Shown: positions 20,949-34,088 of the stretch, piece by piece
Numbering within the stretch: the first letter of the stretch is position 1
Layout: every line of letters starts with the position of its first letter
Assembly: GCF_029626225.1 (NCBI RefSeq)
Contig: NZ_JARUBP010000001.1
Span: forward strand, 7,378,001-7,442,000
From: Asanoa sp. WMMD1127
Lineage (GTDB): Bacteria > Actinomycetota > Actinomycetes > Mycobacteriales > Micromonosporaceae
Reading direction: 5' to 3'
DNA length: 64,000 nucleotides
Notes under the pieces: model-generated
What the model saw: only the letters and a program-made list of their open reading frames with translations
Databases searched by the model: none
What the model was told of the DNA's origin: nothing
Translations under genes and position numbers: made by a program

Positions 20949-21013
20949 CTATGTCCTCCTGTCGCGAATGGATCTCGGCCGCGGCCGACTCTACCCACGG
21001 GCCGCCACGGTGG

Positions 21014-21038
21014 ACTGTCCACTAGCCAACAGGACAGT
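21014..21038. promoter_or_regulatory. Inverted repeat in the repeat-peptide/cyclase divergent promoter
   Basis: ACTGTCC (21014-21020), 11-nt spacer, GGACAGT (21032-21038). It is centrally placed between the divergent starts at 20948 and 21098. A dimeric regulator, perhaps the adjacent Crp/Fnr protein, could bind here; the E. coli CRP consensus is not matched. Confidence 0.45.
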
Positions 21039-21097
21039 TCCTGACAGGCGGCGTGGCTGGATAGGCTGCGGACTCCGGAAAGTAGGAGGAGTCCGCC

Positions 21098-24000
21098 ATC
21101 CCCGCCGTCTGCGCACGCTGTGGCCGGACCCCCGCCGAGAACGACCGGTTCTGTGGCGGCTGCGGTGCCGAGCTCGCGCCACCGTGCCGTCAGTGCAACC
21201 GGCCCATCCCCACGGACGCCGCTTTCTGCACCAACTGCGGCACCCCGCGTGAAGGCGGCGGCCGCGCCCAGGTGAGCACCGCCGACCAGCAGGAGGACCG
21301 GCGCCGGGTCAGCGTGCTGTTCGTGGATCTGATCGACTTCACCCCGTACGCCGAGCGCTCCGACCCCGAGCAGGTCCGGGCGATGCAGACCGGCTTCTTC
21401 TCCGCCGCGCGCCGGGTCGTCGGGCAGTACGGCGGCGTGGTCGAGAAATACATCGGTGACGCGGTGATGGCGCTGTTCGGGGCCCCCGTCGCCACGGAGA
21501 CCGATCCGCTGCGCTGTGTCCGGGCCGGTCTCGAGCTGCAACGGGTGCTCTCCCGCTTCGCGCCCGACGGCGCCGACGCGGCCGGCCTGCGCTTCCGCGT
21601 CGGCGTCGCGACCGGCGAGGCGCTGGTCAACGTCGCCGCCGCGCGCGACGGTGGCCAGGCGATCGTGGCGGGCGACGTGGTCAACACCGCGTCCCGGCTG
21701 CAGTCGGCCGCGCCGCCCGGCGGCGTGCTGGTGTGCGGCAACACCTACGCGCTGACCAAGGACACCGTGCGCTTCCAGGCACAGCCGGCGCTCACCCTGC
21801 GCGGCCGGTCGACGCCGACCGAGGTCTGGGTGGCGGTGGCGCCGCGCCGCCGGTCCGCCGTCGAGAAGGAGCCCGACGCCACCCCGCTGGTCGACCGCGA
21901 GCACGAGCTGAGCCTGCTGGTCAACGCGCTGCACCGGTCGCTGCGGGACCAGCGGCCCCAGGTGGTCACGGTCTTCGGGCGCGCCGGCATCGGCAAGAGC
22001 CGGCTGGTCCGGGAGCTGTTCAAGCACACCGAGCAGCTGGTCGACGAGCCGGTCGCCTGGCGCACCGGCCGCTGCCCACCGTTCGGCGAGAACGTCGCGT
22101 TCGCCGCGGTGGCCGACATCGTCAAGGCCGAGTCGGGCATCCTCGACACCGACCCGGCCGGGACCGCCGCCGCCCGGTTGACCAAGACCGTGACCGAGCT
22201 GGTCGGCCCGGGCGAGGCCGACCGGCTGATCGACGCGCTGCGCCCTCTGGTCGGCCTGCCGGCCAGCCGGCTCGCCGCGGAGGAGGCCGAGTCCGCCTGG
22301 CGCCGGTTCCTCGTGGCGCTCGCCGGCCGCCGGCCCACCGTGCTGGTCTTCGAAGACCTGCACTGGGCCGACGAGAGCATGCTGCGGTTCGTCGAGCTGC
22401 TCGGGGCGTCCGCGCGCGACGTACCCCTGCTGCTGCTCTGCACCGCCCGCCCGGAGCTCATCGACCGCGACCCGAGCTGGGCCGCGTCGCTGACCGGGTC
22501 ACTGACCATCACGCTGCCGCCGCTGCGGGCAACCGGCATCGCCGCCCTCTACGCGCACATGTTCGGCCAGGCCGCGTTCTCCGCCGACATGCTCAGCCCG
22601 CTGGTCGAGCTGGCCGACGGCAATCCGCTCTACGCGCACGAGTACGTGCGGATGCTGATCGAGCAGGGCGCGCTGCGCCAGTCCGGCCGGGGGTGGTCGC
22701 TGGAGAAACGGCTCGACCTGCCGATGCCCGACAGCGTGCACGCGGTCATCGCCAACCGGCTCGACCTGCTCGACCCCAAGGACCGCACGGTGCTCTTCGC
22801 CGCCTCGGTGGTCGGCATGGTGTTCTGGCCCGGCGCGGTGGCCGCGGCCCTGGGTCGCAACGTCGAGTCGGTCGAGCGCTCGTTGCGCCGGCTGGAGCAG
22901 CGCGACTTCGTGCACGAGCAGCCCACGTCCACAATGGCCGGGCAGCAGGAGTTCTCCTTCGGGCACGTGCTGGTCCGCGACGTCTGCTACCAACGGCTGC
23001 CGCGCACCGAGCGGGTGGCCCGGCACGAGCGCACGGCCGAGTGGCTCGACGCGCTGTCCCGCGGCCGCGACACCGACCTGGCCGAGGTGCTGGCGCACCA
23101 CCGCTGGGCCGCCCACGAGATCGCCCGCACGCTCGGCGTCGACCCGGCGCCGTTCGCCGGGCCGGCCGGCGAGGCGCTGCACCGCGCGGCCCGGCGCGCG
23201 TACGCGCTGCACGCCCTCGACGCCGCCACCAACCACGTCGAGCGGGCGATCGCGCTGGCCGACCACTCCGACCCGGGCCGCCGGCTGCAGCTCGAGCTCC
23301 TCCGCACCGAGATCTCGTTCTACCGCGACCGCACCGAGTTCCTCACCGGCGGCGGGCCGGACCAACTGGTCGCGCTGGCCGACCGGCTCTACGCGCACGG
23401 CGACCCGGCCTGCGCGGCCCGCGCCTGGACCCTGCTCGGCCAGGCCGCGTGGCTGCGCGCCGACCGGCGGGCCGCGCTGTCCTGCCTCGACCGCGCGGTC
23501 GAGCTGTTCGACGGTGTGCCCGACAGCGCGGAGAAGGCCGACGCCTACGCCGAGCTGGGCCGGCTGCACATGCTCAACTACGAGCGCGACCCGGCGATCG
23601 CGGCGGCCACCGCGGCGACCGAGATCGCCGAGCGGCTCGGCAGCGCCGAGACACAGATCAACGCCCGGATCACCGTCGCGATGGCCCGCTACCAGTCCGG
23701 TGACCGCGGCGCGCTGGCCGAGCTCTACGAGGTCACCGAGTTCTGCCGCGCGCACGGCCTGCGCGCGCTGCCCCGGGCCATCCAGAACCTCGGCTACGCG
23801 CTGAGCGAGGAGGGCGACTGGGTCCGCTCCCGCGAGCTGGTCTCCGAGGCGGCGTCGGCCGTCCCCGCCGGGCACACGCTCAACACGGCGTTCTCCGGCG
23901 ACGCGATGCGGGCGTACTTCGGTGGCGAGTTCGACCGCCTGCTGGCCGCCGCGGACGCCTTCGTCGACACGCCCGAGGGGCGGTGGGACATCCAGGTCCG

Positions 24001-24631
24001 CGGTCTGCGGGCCAGTCTCCGGGTGCTCCGCGACCAGCCGGTGCCCACCGTCGGCGACCGCGACGACGTGGCCGACGCCCTGGAGTTCGCCCGCGACAGC
24101 GGCTTCTACCGGCCGCGCTGGACCACCCTCGGCCTGGCGGCGCAGGTCCGCGCCCTGCAGGGCCGGCTCGACGAGGCCGACGCGCTGCTCGACGAGCTGG
24201 CCACGTCGTGGTCCGCCGTGCCGGCGCTGGCCAGCGGCGAGTGGATCACGGCGGCGGCCTTCGCGTCGGCGCTGACCGGGCGCGACGCGGCGCTGCGGGT
24301 GCGCGGCATGCTCGACCGGGTCACCCACCGCACCCCGTGGGCCGAGGCGGCGCTGCGCACGGTGACCGCGGCGCTGGCCGCGGTCGGCGACGACGTGGCC
24401 GGTGCGGGCCAGCTCTACGCGGCGGCGGCGGGCATCTACGGGCAGATCCCGGCCGTGACCGACCGGATGCTGGCGCTCGCGCTGGCCGCCCGGAGCTTCC
24501 TCCAGGCGGGCGAGTCCGCGGCGGCGGAGCTGGCGCTGACCGAGGTCCGCGCGTTCGCGACCCGCAACCGGGCGCCGGGCCTGCTGCGGCTGACCGGGGC
24601 GCCGACGCCCGAGGCCACGCTGGCGAGCTGA
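21098..24631 (+). CDS. Zinc-ribbon/class III adenylyl cyclase/AAA ATPase/TPR protein, apparent ATC start
   Basis: Residues 1-48 hold four CxxC pairs (Cys5/8, 19/22, 30/33, 44/47), i.e. two zinc ribbons. The class III cyclase domain follows at about 70-225, with both metal aspartates (FVDLIDFT; EKYIGDAVMALFG) and AGDVVNTASRL, whose Lys/Asp pair favours ATP. An STAND-like ATPase has Walker A GRAGIGKSRL and Walker B VLVFEDLHWAD; helical TPR-like repeats fill the rest to 1177 residues. No ATG, GTG, TTG or CTG lies in frame between the stop at 21083 and GTG 21272. AGGAGGA sits 7 nt before ATC 21098, so initiation at ATC is inferred. If the start were GTG 21272 the zinc ribbons would be lost. Confidence 0.85.
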   Translation: MPAVCARCGRTPAENDRFCGGCGAELAPPCRQCNRPIPTDAAFCTNCGTPREGGGRAQVSTADQQEDRRRVSVLFVDLIDFTPYAERSDPEQVRAMQTGFFSAARRVVGQYGGVVEKYIGDAVMALFGAPVATETDPLRCVRAGLELQRVLSRFAPDGADAAGLRFRVGVATGEALVNVAAARDGGQAIVAGDVVNTASRLQSAAPPGGVLVCGNTYALTKDTVRFQAQPALTLRGRSTPTEVWVAVAPRRRSAVEKEPDATPLVDREHELSLLVNALHRSLRDQRPQVVTVFGRAGIGKSRLVRELFKHTEQLVDEPVAWRTGRCPPFGENVAFAAVADIVKAESGILDTDPAGTAAARLTKTVTELVGPGEADRLIDALRPLVGLPASRLAAEEAESAWRRFLVALAGRRPTVLVFEDLHWADESMLRFVELLGASARDVPLLLLCTARPELIDRDPSWAASLTGSLTITLPPLRATGIAALYAHMFGQAAFSADMLSPLVELADGNPLYAHEYVRMLIEQGALRQSGRGWSLEKRLDLPMPDSVHAVIANRLDLLDPKDRTVLFAASVVGMVFWPGAVAAALGRNVESVERSLRRLEQRDFVHEQPTSTMAGQQEFSFGHVLVRDVCYQRLPRTERVARHERTAEWLDALSRGRDTDLAEVLAHHRWAAHEIARTLGVDPAPFAGPAGEALHRAARRAYALHALDAATNHVERAIALADHSDPGRRLQLELLRTEISFYRDRTEFLTGGGPDQLVALADRLYAHGDPACAARAWTLLGQAAWLRADRRAALSCLDRAVELFDGVPDSAEKADAYAELGRLHMLNYERDPAIAAATAATEIAERLGSAETQINARITVAMARYQSGDRGALAELYEVTEFCRAHGLRALPRAIQNLGYALSEEGDWVRSRELVSEAASAVPAGHTLNTAFSGDAMRAYFGGEFDRLLAAADAFVDTPEGRWDIQVRGLRASLRVLRDQPVPTVGDRDDVADALEFARDSGFYRPRWTTLGLAAQVRALQGRLDEADALLDELATSWSAVPALASGEWITAAAFASALTGRDAALRVRGMLDRVTHRTPWAEAALRTVTAALAAVGDDVAGAGQLYAAAAGIYGQIPAVTDRMLALALAARSFLQAGESAAAELALTEVRAFATRNRAPGLLRLTGAPTPEATLAS

Positions 24632-24636
24632 GCCGC

Positions 24637-25365
24637 TTACGCGGCGACGGTGGTCGGCGGTTCGGCCGGCTTGGCCGGGCCCGGGACGCGCGCGGCCGCG
24701 TTCTTGGCCTTCTGCGCGTAGATGTCGACGTACTCGCGGCCCGAGAGCTCCATCAGCTCGTACATGATCTCGTCGGTCACCGCCCGCTCGACGAACCGGT
24801 CGCCGGACATGCCCGCGTACCGCGAGAAGTCCAAGGGTTCCCCGAACCGGATCCGGACCCGTTTGATCTTGGGGAAGACCTTGCCGGGAGGCTGGATCTC
24901 GTCGGCGTTGAGCATCACCACCGGGATCACCGGGGCGCCGCTGAGCAGGGCGAGCCGCGCCACACCGGTCTTGCCGCGATAGAGGCGGCCGTCGGGCGAG
25001 CGGGTGCCCTCCGGGTAGATGCCGGCCAGGTTGCCCGCGCGCAGCACGCGCAGCTGGGTGTCGAGCGCGGCCTGGGCGGCCCGCCCGCCGGACCGGTCGA
25101 CGGGGATCGTGCCGGTGCCGACGAAGAACATCTTGACGAGCCAGCCTTTGATCCCCTTGCCCGTGAAGTATTCCGCTTTGGCCACGAACGTGACTTTTCG
25201 GCGTACTTCCAAGGGCATGAAGATCGAGTCGGAGAAGGAGAGGTGGTTGCTGGCGATGATCGCGGCACCGGTCGCCGGGACGTTGTCGCGGCCCTCGACC
25301 ACCGGGCGGAAGATCAGTCGCAGCCAGGGGCCGAGGATCACGTACTTCAGCAGCCAGTACAGCAA
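24637..25365 (-). CDS. PlsC-like 1-acyl-glycerol-3-phosphate acyltransferase
   Basis: 242-residue membrane-associated acyltransferase for phospholipid synthesis, of the M. tuberculosis Rv2182c type. The N-terminal LLYWLLKYVILGPWLRLIF is hydrophobic. Motif I is NHLSFSD (HX4D); EGTRSPDG is motif III; VIPVVMLNADE is motif IV. A C-terminal Ala/Pro/Lys-rich tail follows. I take TTG 25365 as start because GGAAGGA lies upstream and the product then matches the family N-terminus. Other starts up to 25614 in the same frame are possible. It converges on the cyclase gene with a 5-bp gap. Confidence 0.9.
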   Translation of the reverse strand: MLYWLLKYVILGPWLRLIFRPVVEGRDNVPATGAAIIASNHLSFSDSIFMPLEVRRKVTFVAKAEYFTGKGIKGWLVKMFFVGTGTIPVDRSGGRAAQAALDTQLRVLRAGNLAGIYPEGTRSPDGRLYRGKTGVARLALLSGAPVIPVVMLNADEIQPPGKVFPKIKRVRIRFGEPLDFSRYAGMSGDRFVERAVTDEIMYELMELSGREYVDIYAQKAKNAAARVPGPAKPAEPPTTVAA

Positions 25366-25529
25366 GCCGTGTCCTTCCGCCCTCGCGCCCCAGCGAGTTG
25401 ACGCTACGACATTGAGCCTACGAAGCGCGTACGCCATGCCACAACGGACTACTGGAAGGGGCCGCGCACGTGTCACGATTGGCGGCACGGCGCGCGGGCG
25501 AACCCCGACGCCAGGTAGGAGGGGATGCG

Positions 25530-26354
25530 GTGTCTGCGGGTGGGGCCCGCCGTGGCCGGCGGGACAACGGTCTCGACGCGGCCGACTTCGCGGTGGCCGG
25601 CGACGTCGACCCACGGGTCGGCGAGCACCTTCTCGACGTGCTGGGCGCGGGCGGCATCGCCGCCTACCTGCAGCCGTCGTCCGATCTCAACCCGGTGACC
25701 CGCACCACGACGATGCCGCCGCGGCCGGTCGACCGGCTCTACGTCGACAGCGCCCACCTCGACACCGCCCGCGGCTACCTGGCCAAGCTGGCGTCCGAGG
25801 AGGAGCAGCCGCCCCGCACGAACGGGCACGATCCGGACGTCGAGGCCGCCTGGGCGAAGATCGTCGAAGGCTGGGACAAGCAGCCCGACACCGCACCGTG
25901 GCCGGCGTCGGAAAACCTGCCGGACGCGACCGCCGGCACCCTGGCCGCACCGACCGACCCGACCCGCCCGGTCGACGAGCCGGCCGCCCGCCGCCCGTCC
26001 GCCGCCGACTTCTCCGGCGTCACCCTGGGCCCGCGCACGGCCGAGGGCCCGAGCCTGCTCGACGGCCTCGACACGTTCGGCAACGACCTGCCCGGCGAGC
26101 CGACCGACGACGAGGGCTACACCCCGCCACCCCCGCCGCCACTGCCCCGCATCTCGAAATACGCGGTCGCCGGCATCCTCGGCATCGTCCTGGGCTTCGT
26201 GCTCTTCCTGTTCCCGGGAATGATCCCGATCGACCGCGCCATCGTCACGGTCGCCGGCTTCCTGGCCATCCTGGCCGGCTTCGTCACCCTGATCTCCCGC
26301 CTCCGCCGCGGCGACGACGACGAATACGACCCGGACGACGGCGCCAAGGTCTGA
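25530..26354 (+). CDS. DUF308-like membrane protein with N-terminal DUF2007-like domain
   Basis: 274 residues. Residues about 18-80 (DPRVGEHLLDVLGAGGIAAY, then DRLYVDSAHLDTARGYLAKL) look like the DUF2007/GlnB-like putative signalling domain. A long acidic Pro-rich linker contains VEAAWAKIVEGWDKQP. The sequence YTPPPPPPLPRI precedes two C-terminal transmembrane helices and an acidic tail, the layout of actinobacterial DUF308 proteins. Function unknown. GTG 25530 is chosen because TAGGAGGGG lies 5 nt upstream; an upstream GTG at 25470 is the alternative. Confidence 0.82.
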   Translation: MSAGGARRGRRDNGLDAADFAVAGDVDPRVGEHLLDVLGAGGIAAYLQPSSDLNPVTRTTTMPPRPVDRLYVDSAHLDTARGYLAKLASEEEQPPRTNGHDPDVEAAWAKIVEGWDKQPDTAPWPASENLPDATAGTLAAPTDPTRPVDEPAARRPSAADFSGVTLGPRTAEGPSLLDGLDTFGNDLPGEPTDDEGYTPPPPPPLPRISKYAVAGILGIVLGFVLFLFPGMIPIDRAIVTVAGFLAILAGFVTLISRLRRGDDDEYDPDDGAKV

Positions 26355-26652
26355 CGGCATTCGATCGACTCGGGCCCGTCGGGGGCACGACCGTCGCTCC
26401 CGCCAGGGACCGCTCCGCTTCGCTCCGCTGCCACCTCCGCGTCGCAAGGTCAGATGAACCGCGATGATTCACGCTATGGACGCTCTGCCGGAGCCGGTGC
26501 GCGGCGACCGCGGGCGCGGGTAAACCTTCATTCTGTATAAATCGGACTGTTGGGCTACCTGCGGCACGCTCGGTTGTAATCGTCGCGTAACGTGGCGTCA
26601 GTAGGAATGGTGACTATCCCCTCGCCACCGCTTGAGCGGAGCCTGCTGCCCC
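26355..26652. other. Intergenic region with the otsA promoter
   Basis: 298 bp without a gene. From about 26520 the DNA turns unusually AT-rich for this genome (AACCTTCATTCTGTATAAAT; GGTTGTAATCG), the likely promoter zone of the trehalose synthase gene. I could not fix a single -35/-10 pair. The first 110 bp show nothing recognisable. Confidence 0.4.
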
Positions 26653-28062
26653 ATGCCTAGAAGTGCCTTCGTGGTCGTCGCCCACCGCCTCCCCGTCGAC
26701 GACAGCATCGCGCCCGACGGCGCGTGTGAGTGGCGGCGGTCGCCCGGTGGCCTGGTCAGTGCCCTCCATCCCATCCTGCGCCTGAGCCCGGCCACCTGGG
26801 TCGGCTGGGCCGGCCAGACCGGGCCCGCCCGGCAGGTGCCCGACCTCGACGGGGTGCACATGCACTCCGTTCCACTGAGCACGGACGACATCGCCGAGCA
26901 CTACGAGGGGTTCGCCAACGCGACCCTGTGGCCGCTCTATCACGACGCCGTCGAGCAGCCCGTCTATCACCGCCGCTGGTGGGAGGCCTACCAACGGATC
27001 AACCAGCGGTACGCCGATGCCGCCGCCGGACTGGCCGAGCCCGGCGCCACCGTGTGGGTGCAGGACTACCACCTCCAGCTGGTGCCCGGCATGCTCCGCG
27101 ACCGCCGGCCCGACCTGACCATCGGCTTCTTCATGCACGTGCCGTTCCCGCCGCCGGAGCTGTTCATGCAGCTCCCCCGCCGCGCCGAGCTGCTGCGCGG
27201 CATGCTCGGCGCCGACCTCGTCGGGTTCCAGCGCGCCCAGGCCGCCCACAACTTCGCCCAGCTCGCCGTCAAGGTGCTCGGCCTGCAGGCCAGCGACCGC
27301 CGCATCGCGGTCGACGACCGCATCGTGCGGGTCGGCGCGTTCCCCGTCTCGATCGACACCGCCGACATGGCCGCACTGGCCGCCAGCCCGGCCGTCGTCG
27401 CCCGGGCCCGGCAGCTGCGCGCCGACCTCGGCGACCCGCGGCACGTGATCCTCTCCGTCGACCGGATGGACTACACCAAGGGCATCGAGCAGCGCCTCAA
27501 GGCCTACAGCGAGCTGCTCGACAGCGGCCAGGTCAAGGTCAGCGACACCGTGATGGTGCAGGTCGCCGTGCCGAGCCGCGAACGCGTGGAGCAATACAAG
27601 GCGCTCCGCGAGCGCGTCGAGCGCGAGGTCGGCCGGATCAACGGGGAGTACGGCCGGGTCGGCGAACCCGCGATCCACTACCTCAACCAGCCGTTCGACC
27701 GGGCCGAGCTGGCCGCCCTCTACCGGGTCGCCGACATCATGGCGGTCACCCCGTTGCGCGACGGGATGAACCTGGTCGCCAAGGAGTATGTCGCGTCCAG
27801 AGTGGACGGCGGCGGGGCGCTCGTGCTCAGCGAGTTCGCCGGCGCGGCCGCCGAGTTCTCCCAGGCCTACCTGTGCAACCCGCACGACCTCGACGGGCTC
27901 AAGTCGGTGCTCATGCACGCGATGAAGGCCCCCGTCGACGACGTGGAGGCGCGAATGGGCGCGATGCGCGCGCACCTGGCCGCCCACGACATCCGCGCGT
28001 GGGCCCGCGCCTACCTCACCGTCCTCGACCGCTCCGGCGAGCTGGCCGCGCGACTGAGCTAG
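26653..28062 (+). CDS. otsA: Trehalose-6-phosphate synthase
   Basis: 469-residue GT20 glycosyltransferase joining UDP- or GDP-glucose and glucose 6-phosphate into trehalose 6-phosphate, for osmotic and desiccation protection. Readable family motifs: [43 protein letters not shown] and the donor loop [15 protein letters not shown]. The ATG at 26653 is preferred (GGAG 11 nt upstream, family-like N-terminus [10 protein letters not shown]); a TTG at 26632 is the alternative. No otsB phosphatase is adjacent. Its stop overlaps the convergent beta-glucosidase stop by 4 bp. Confidence 0.95.
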   Translation: MPRSAFVVVAHRLPVDDSIAPDGACEWRRSPGGLVSALHPILRLSPATWVGWAGQTGPARQVPDLDGVHMHSVPLSTDDIAEHYEGFANATLWPLYHDAVEQPVYHRRWWEAYQRINQRYADAAAGLAEPGATVWVQDYHLQLVPGMLRDRRPDLTIGFFMHVPFPPPELFMQLPRRAELLRGMLGADLVGFQRAQAAHNFAQLAVKVLGLQASDRRIAVDDRIVRVGAFPVSIDTADMAALAASPAVVARARQLRADLGDPRHVILSVDRMDYTKGIEQRLKAYSELLDSGQVKVSDTVMVQVAVPSRERVEQYKALRERVEREVGRINGEYGRVGEPAIHYLNQPFDRAELAALYRVADIMAVTPLRDGMNLVAKEYVASRVDGGGALVLSEFAGAAAEFSQAYLCNPHDLDGLKSVLMHAMKAPVDDVEARMGAMRAHLAAHDIRAWARAYLTVLDRSGELAARLS

Positions 28063-29375
28063 AGACCGCCGCGGGCGATCACGTCGCGATACCAGAGGGC
28101 GCTGTCCTTGGGCGTACGCGTGAACGTCGCGTAGTCCACGTGCACCAGCCCGAACCGCTTCCCGTAGCCGAAGGCCCACTCGAAGTTGTCGAGCAGCGAC
28201 CAGGCGAAGTAGCCCCGCAGGTCCACGCCGGCCGACAGCGCCTCGTGCGCCGCGGCCAGGTGCCCTCGCAGATAGTCGATCCGGGCCGCGTCGTGCACCG
28301 CGCCGTCGACCACCGTGTCCGCGAACGCGGCGCCGTTCTCCGTCACGTACACCGGGATCGGTCCGTAGTCGCGGGTCACCCGCAGCAGCATGTCCCGCAG
28401 GCCGGTCGGGTCGATCGCCCACCCCATGTCGGTCACCGGCCCGGGCACCGGGTGGTGCACGACGCGACCGCCGGTCGGGTACGGACTCCCGTCGTCGACC
28501 GGCGCCGCGGCCGCACCGACCAGGTCGGGCTGGTAGTAGTTGACACCCACCGCGTCCAGCGGCGCGCTGATCGTGGCGAGGTCACCGTCGCGCACGAAGC
28601 CCCAGTCGGTGACCGCCTCCGTGTCGGTCACCACGTCGGCCGGATAGGCGCCGCGGAACAGCGGGTCGAAGAAGATCCGGTTGAGCAGGCCGTCGATGCG
28701 GCGCGCGGCGTCGACGTCGGCCGGGGCGTCGGTGACCGGCCGCACCGTGCCCGCGTTGAGCGCGATGCCGACCGCCGACCCGGGCGACGCCGACCGCAGC
28801 GCCGGCACCGCCAGCCCGTGCGCCAGCAGCAGGTGGTGCACGGCCGGGAACGGATCGGCCCGCCGGCCTGGCGCGTGCACGCCGATGCCGTAACCGAGGA
28901 AGGCCGAGCACCACGGCTCGTTGAGCGTGTGCCACATCGCCACCCGGTCGCCGAGCTTGGCTCCCACCACGGCCGCGTGGTCGGCGAACCGGTAGGCGGT
29001 GTCGCGGTTGGTCCAGCCGCCGCCTTCCTCGACCCACTGCGGCAGGTCCCAGTGGTAGAGCGTCGCGACCGGGCGGATGCCGCGGGCCAGCAGCGCGTCG
29101 ACCAGGCGGTCGTAGAAGTCGAGGTTGGCGGCCCGCGGCCAGGCCACCGAGAACCGGTAGGCGGACAGCCCGAGCGACGCCATCAGCTCCACGTCGTCGG
29201 CGAAGCGGTGGTAGTGGTCGGTCGCCCGCGCGCCGGTGTCGCCGTTGTCGATCCGCCCCGGCTGGGCGGCGAACGTGTCCCAGATGGACGGCACCCGGCC
29301 GCCCTCGGCGACCGCGCCCTCGATCTGGTACGCGGCGGTGGCCGCGCCCCACCAGAAGTCGCGCGGGAAGATCAT
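28059..29375 (-). CDS. GH1 beta-glucosidase
   Basis: 438-residue cytoplasmic beta-glucosidase that should hydrolyse imported cellobiose or laminaribiose-type oligosaccharides. Acid/base Glu153 is in HTLNEPW and nucleophile Glu346 in YVTENGAAF; the N-terminal [15 protein letters not shown] is the GH1 signature. One oddity: the usual loop of about ten residues between AWPR and LDFYDRLVD, which often reads like GxGxxNxxG, is missing (here [12 protein letters not shown]). Start ATG 29375 with AAGGAG 5 nt upstream. The operator GGAGAGCGCTCTCC lies 12 bp before the start, so the LacI-type protein at 33.0 kb should repress it. Confidence 0.95.
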   Translation of the reverse strand: MIFPRDFWWGAATAAYQIEGAVAEGGRVPSIWDTFAAQPGRIDNGDTGARATDHYHRFADDVELMASLGLSAYRFSVAWPRAANLDFYDRLVDALLARGIRPVATLYHWDLPQWVEEGGGWTNRDTAYRFADHAAVVGAKLGDRVAMWHTLNEPWCSAFLGYGIGVHAPGRRADPFPAVHHLLLAHGLAVPALRSASPGSAVGIALNAGTVRPVTDAPADVDAARRIDGLLNRIFFDPLFRGAYPADVVTDTEAVTDWGFVRDGDLATISAPLDAVGVNYYQPDLVGAAAAPVDDGSPYPTGGRVVHHPVPGPVTDMGWAIDPTGLRDMLLRVTRDYGPIPVYVTENGAAFADTVVDGAVHDAARIDYLRGHLAAAHEALSAGVDLRGYFAWSLLDNFEWAFGYGKRFGLVHVDYATFTRTPKDSALWYRDVIARGGL

Positions 29376-29387
29376 GCCCACTCCTTC

Positions 29388-29401
29388 GGAGAGCGCTCTC
29401 C
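29388..29401. promoter_or_regulatory. LacI-family operator, copy 1 (beta-glucosidase)
   Basis: Perfect 14-bp palindrome GGAGAGCGCTCTCC immediately upstream of the beta-glucosidase start. Close to the CebR-type consensus TGGGAGCGCTCCCA of actinomycete cellobiose regulons (from memory). Confidence 0.85.
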
Positions 29402-29490
29402 AAGACGCGCTCCAGGATCCGGCACGATCGATCCGGTGTCAAGGTCGCATGGCTTGACATCGATGAAAGGCGGCGCAACACTGCCACCAC

Positions 29491-29506
29491 TGGAGAGCGC
29501 TCTCCA
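29491..29506. promoter_or_regulatory. LacI-family operator, copy 2 (secreted glycosidase)
   Basis: Perfect 16-bp palindrome TGGAGAGCGCTCTCCA, 35 bp before the start of the large secreted glycosidase. Together with copy 1 it occupies the divergent promoter region, so one repressor can control both genes. Confidence 0.85.
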
Positions 29507-29541
29507 AGGGCACCGTCCCCTCTCCGGAAAGGCAGTGCACC

Positions 29542-32943
<3,402 letters not shown>

Positions 32944-32954
32944 TCCGCCTCGAT

Positions 32955-32984
32955 GGACGGCGGGCGCTGCGGCGCCCGCCGTCC
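32955..32984 (+). terminator. Strong terminator after the large glycosidase
   Basis: GGACGGCGGGCGC-tgcg-GCGCCCGCCGTCC: 13 perfect pairs with a 4-nt loop, starting 12 bp past the stop. It separates the glycosidase transcript from the LacI-type gene. Confidence 0.85.
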
Positions 32985-33005
32985 TGCTAGCCTTTGGCCA
33001 CGGCT

Positions 33006-33029
33006 CGGGCGGAGAGCGCTCTCCGCCCG
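33006..33029. promoter_or_regulatory. LacI-family operator, copy 3 (autoregulatory)
   Basis: A 24-bp perfect palindrome centred on GGAGAGCGCTCTCC, extended by CGGGC/GCCCG arms, 18 bp before the repressor start. A TAGCCT box just upstream (32989) could be its -10. Its place implies autorepression. Confidence 0.85.
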
Positions 33030-33047
33030 CCGCGACCGGGAGGGCCA

Positions 33048-34088
33048 GTGACCACGGACAACGCACGCCTGCCGACCCTGGAGGACGTGGCCCGGATCGC
33101 CGGCGTCTCCCGTGCCACCGTCTCCCGCGTCATCAACGGCATCCGCAACGTCAACCCCGAGCTGCACGAGGTCGTCTGGAACGCCGTGCACGCCACCGGC
33201 TACGTCGCCAACCGGGCGGCCCGGTCGCTGGTCACCCGGCGCACCGGCACGATCGCCCTGGTCGTCTCGGACTCCGAGACCCACGACGACGACCCGTTCA
33301 TGAGCCGCTTCTTCAGCGACCCGTTCTTCGGCCGGGTGGTCGGCGGCCTGCTCAGCGCGCTGCGCCCCGCCGGCGTCCAACTCGCGCTGCAGCTCGTCGG
33401 CGCCGACCAGGCCCGGGCCCAGCTGGTCGGCGACCTGCGCCAGGGTCAGGCCGACGGTTGTGTGGTGCTCTCCCTGCATCCCGGCGACACGCTCCCCCGG
33501 CTGCTCGCCGACGCGGGCCTGCCCGGTGTGGTGATCGGCCGCCCGGCCCGGCCCGCGCCGATCAGCCACGTCGACGTGGCCAACGACCGCGGCGCCGCGC
33601 TGGCCGCCGACCACCTGGTCGCCCGCGGCCGCCGCCGGATCGGCATGGTGACCGGGCCGGTCGACGTGCCGGCCAGCGTCGACCGCACGGCCGGCTTCCG
33701 GGCCGCGATGGCCCGCCACGGCCAGGCCTACGTGCCGGCGGCGACCGGCAACTTCACCCACGAGAGCGGCGACCGCGCACTGCGCGAGCTGCTGCTCGAC
33801 CACCCCGAGCTCGACGGCGTCTTCGTCGCCAACGACCTGATGGCCCAGGGTGGGCTGGCCGCGCTGCAGGAGCTGGGCCGCCGGGTGCCCGACGAGATCG
33901 CGGTGGTGGGCTTCGACGACAGCAGCGCCGCGCTGGCCGCCCGCCCGCAGCTGACGACCGTGCGCCAGCCGCTGGAGGACATGGCGGCCGAGGCGGCCCG
34001 GCTGCTGATGGCCCGCATCGACGACCCGCGCCTCGAACCCACCTCGGTCGTCTTCGAGCCGACCCTGGTCATGCGCGCTTCGAGCTAG
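33048..34088 (+). CDS. LacI-family transcriptional repressor of the glucan regulon
   Basis: 346-residue repressor. The N-terminal HTH reads TLEDVARIAGVSRATVSRVI with hinge segment GYVANRAARSLV, followed by a periplasmic-binding-protein-like effector domain (GTIALVVSD... to the dimer tail). Start GTG 33048 with GGGAGGG upstream; an upstream TTG frame at 32994 would run through the operator and is rejected. Identical palindromes before this gene, the beta-glucosidase and the secreted glycosidase make a three-operator local regulon. By analogy with CebR the inducer would be a beta-linked gluco-oligosaccharide; this is inferred. Confidence 0.94.
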   Translation: MTTDNARLPTLEDVARIAGVSRATVSRVINGIRNVNPELHEVVWNAVHATGYVANRAARSLVTRRTGTIALVVSDSETHDDDPFMSRFFSDPFFGRVVGGLLSALRPAGVQLALQLVGADQARAQLVGDLRQGQADGCVVLSLHPGDTLPRLLADAGLPGVVIGRPARPAPISHVDVANDRGAALAADHLVARGRRRIGMVTGPVDVPASVDRTAGFRAAMARHGQAYVPAATGNFTHESGDRALRELLLDHPELDGVFVANDLMAQGGLAALQELGRRVPDEIAVVGFDDSSAALAARPQLTTVRQPLEDMAAEAARLLMARIDDPRLEPTSVVFEPTLVMRASS

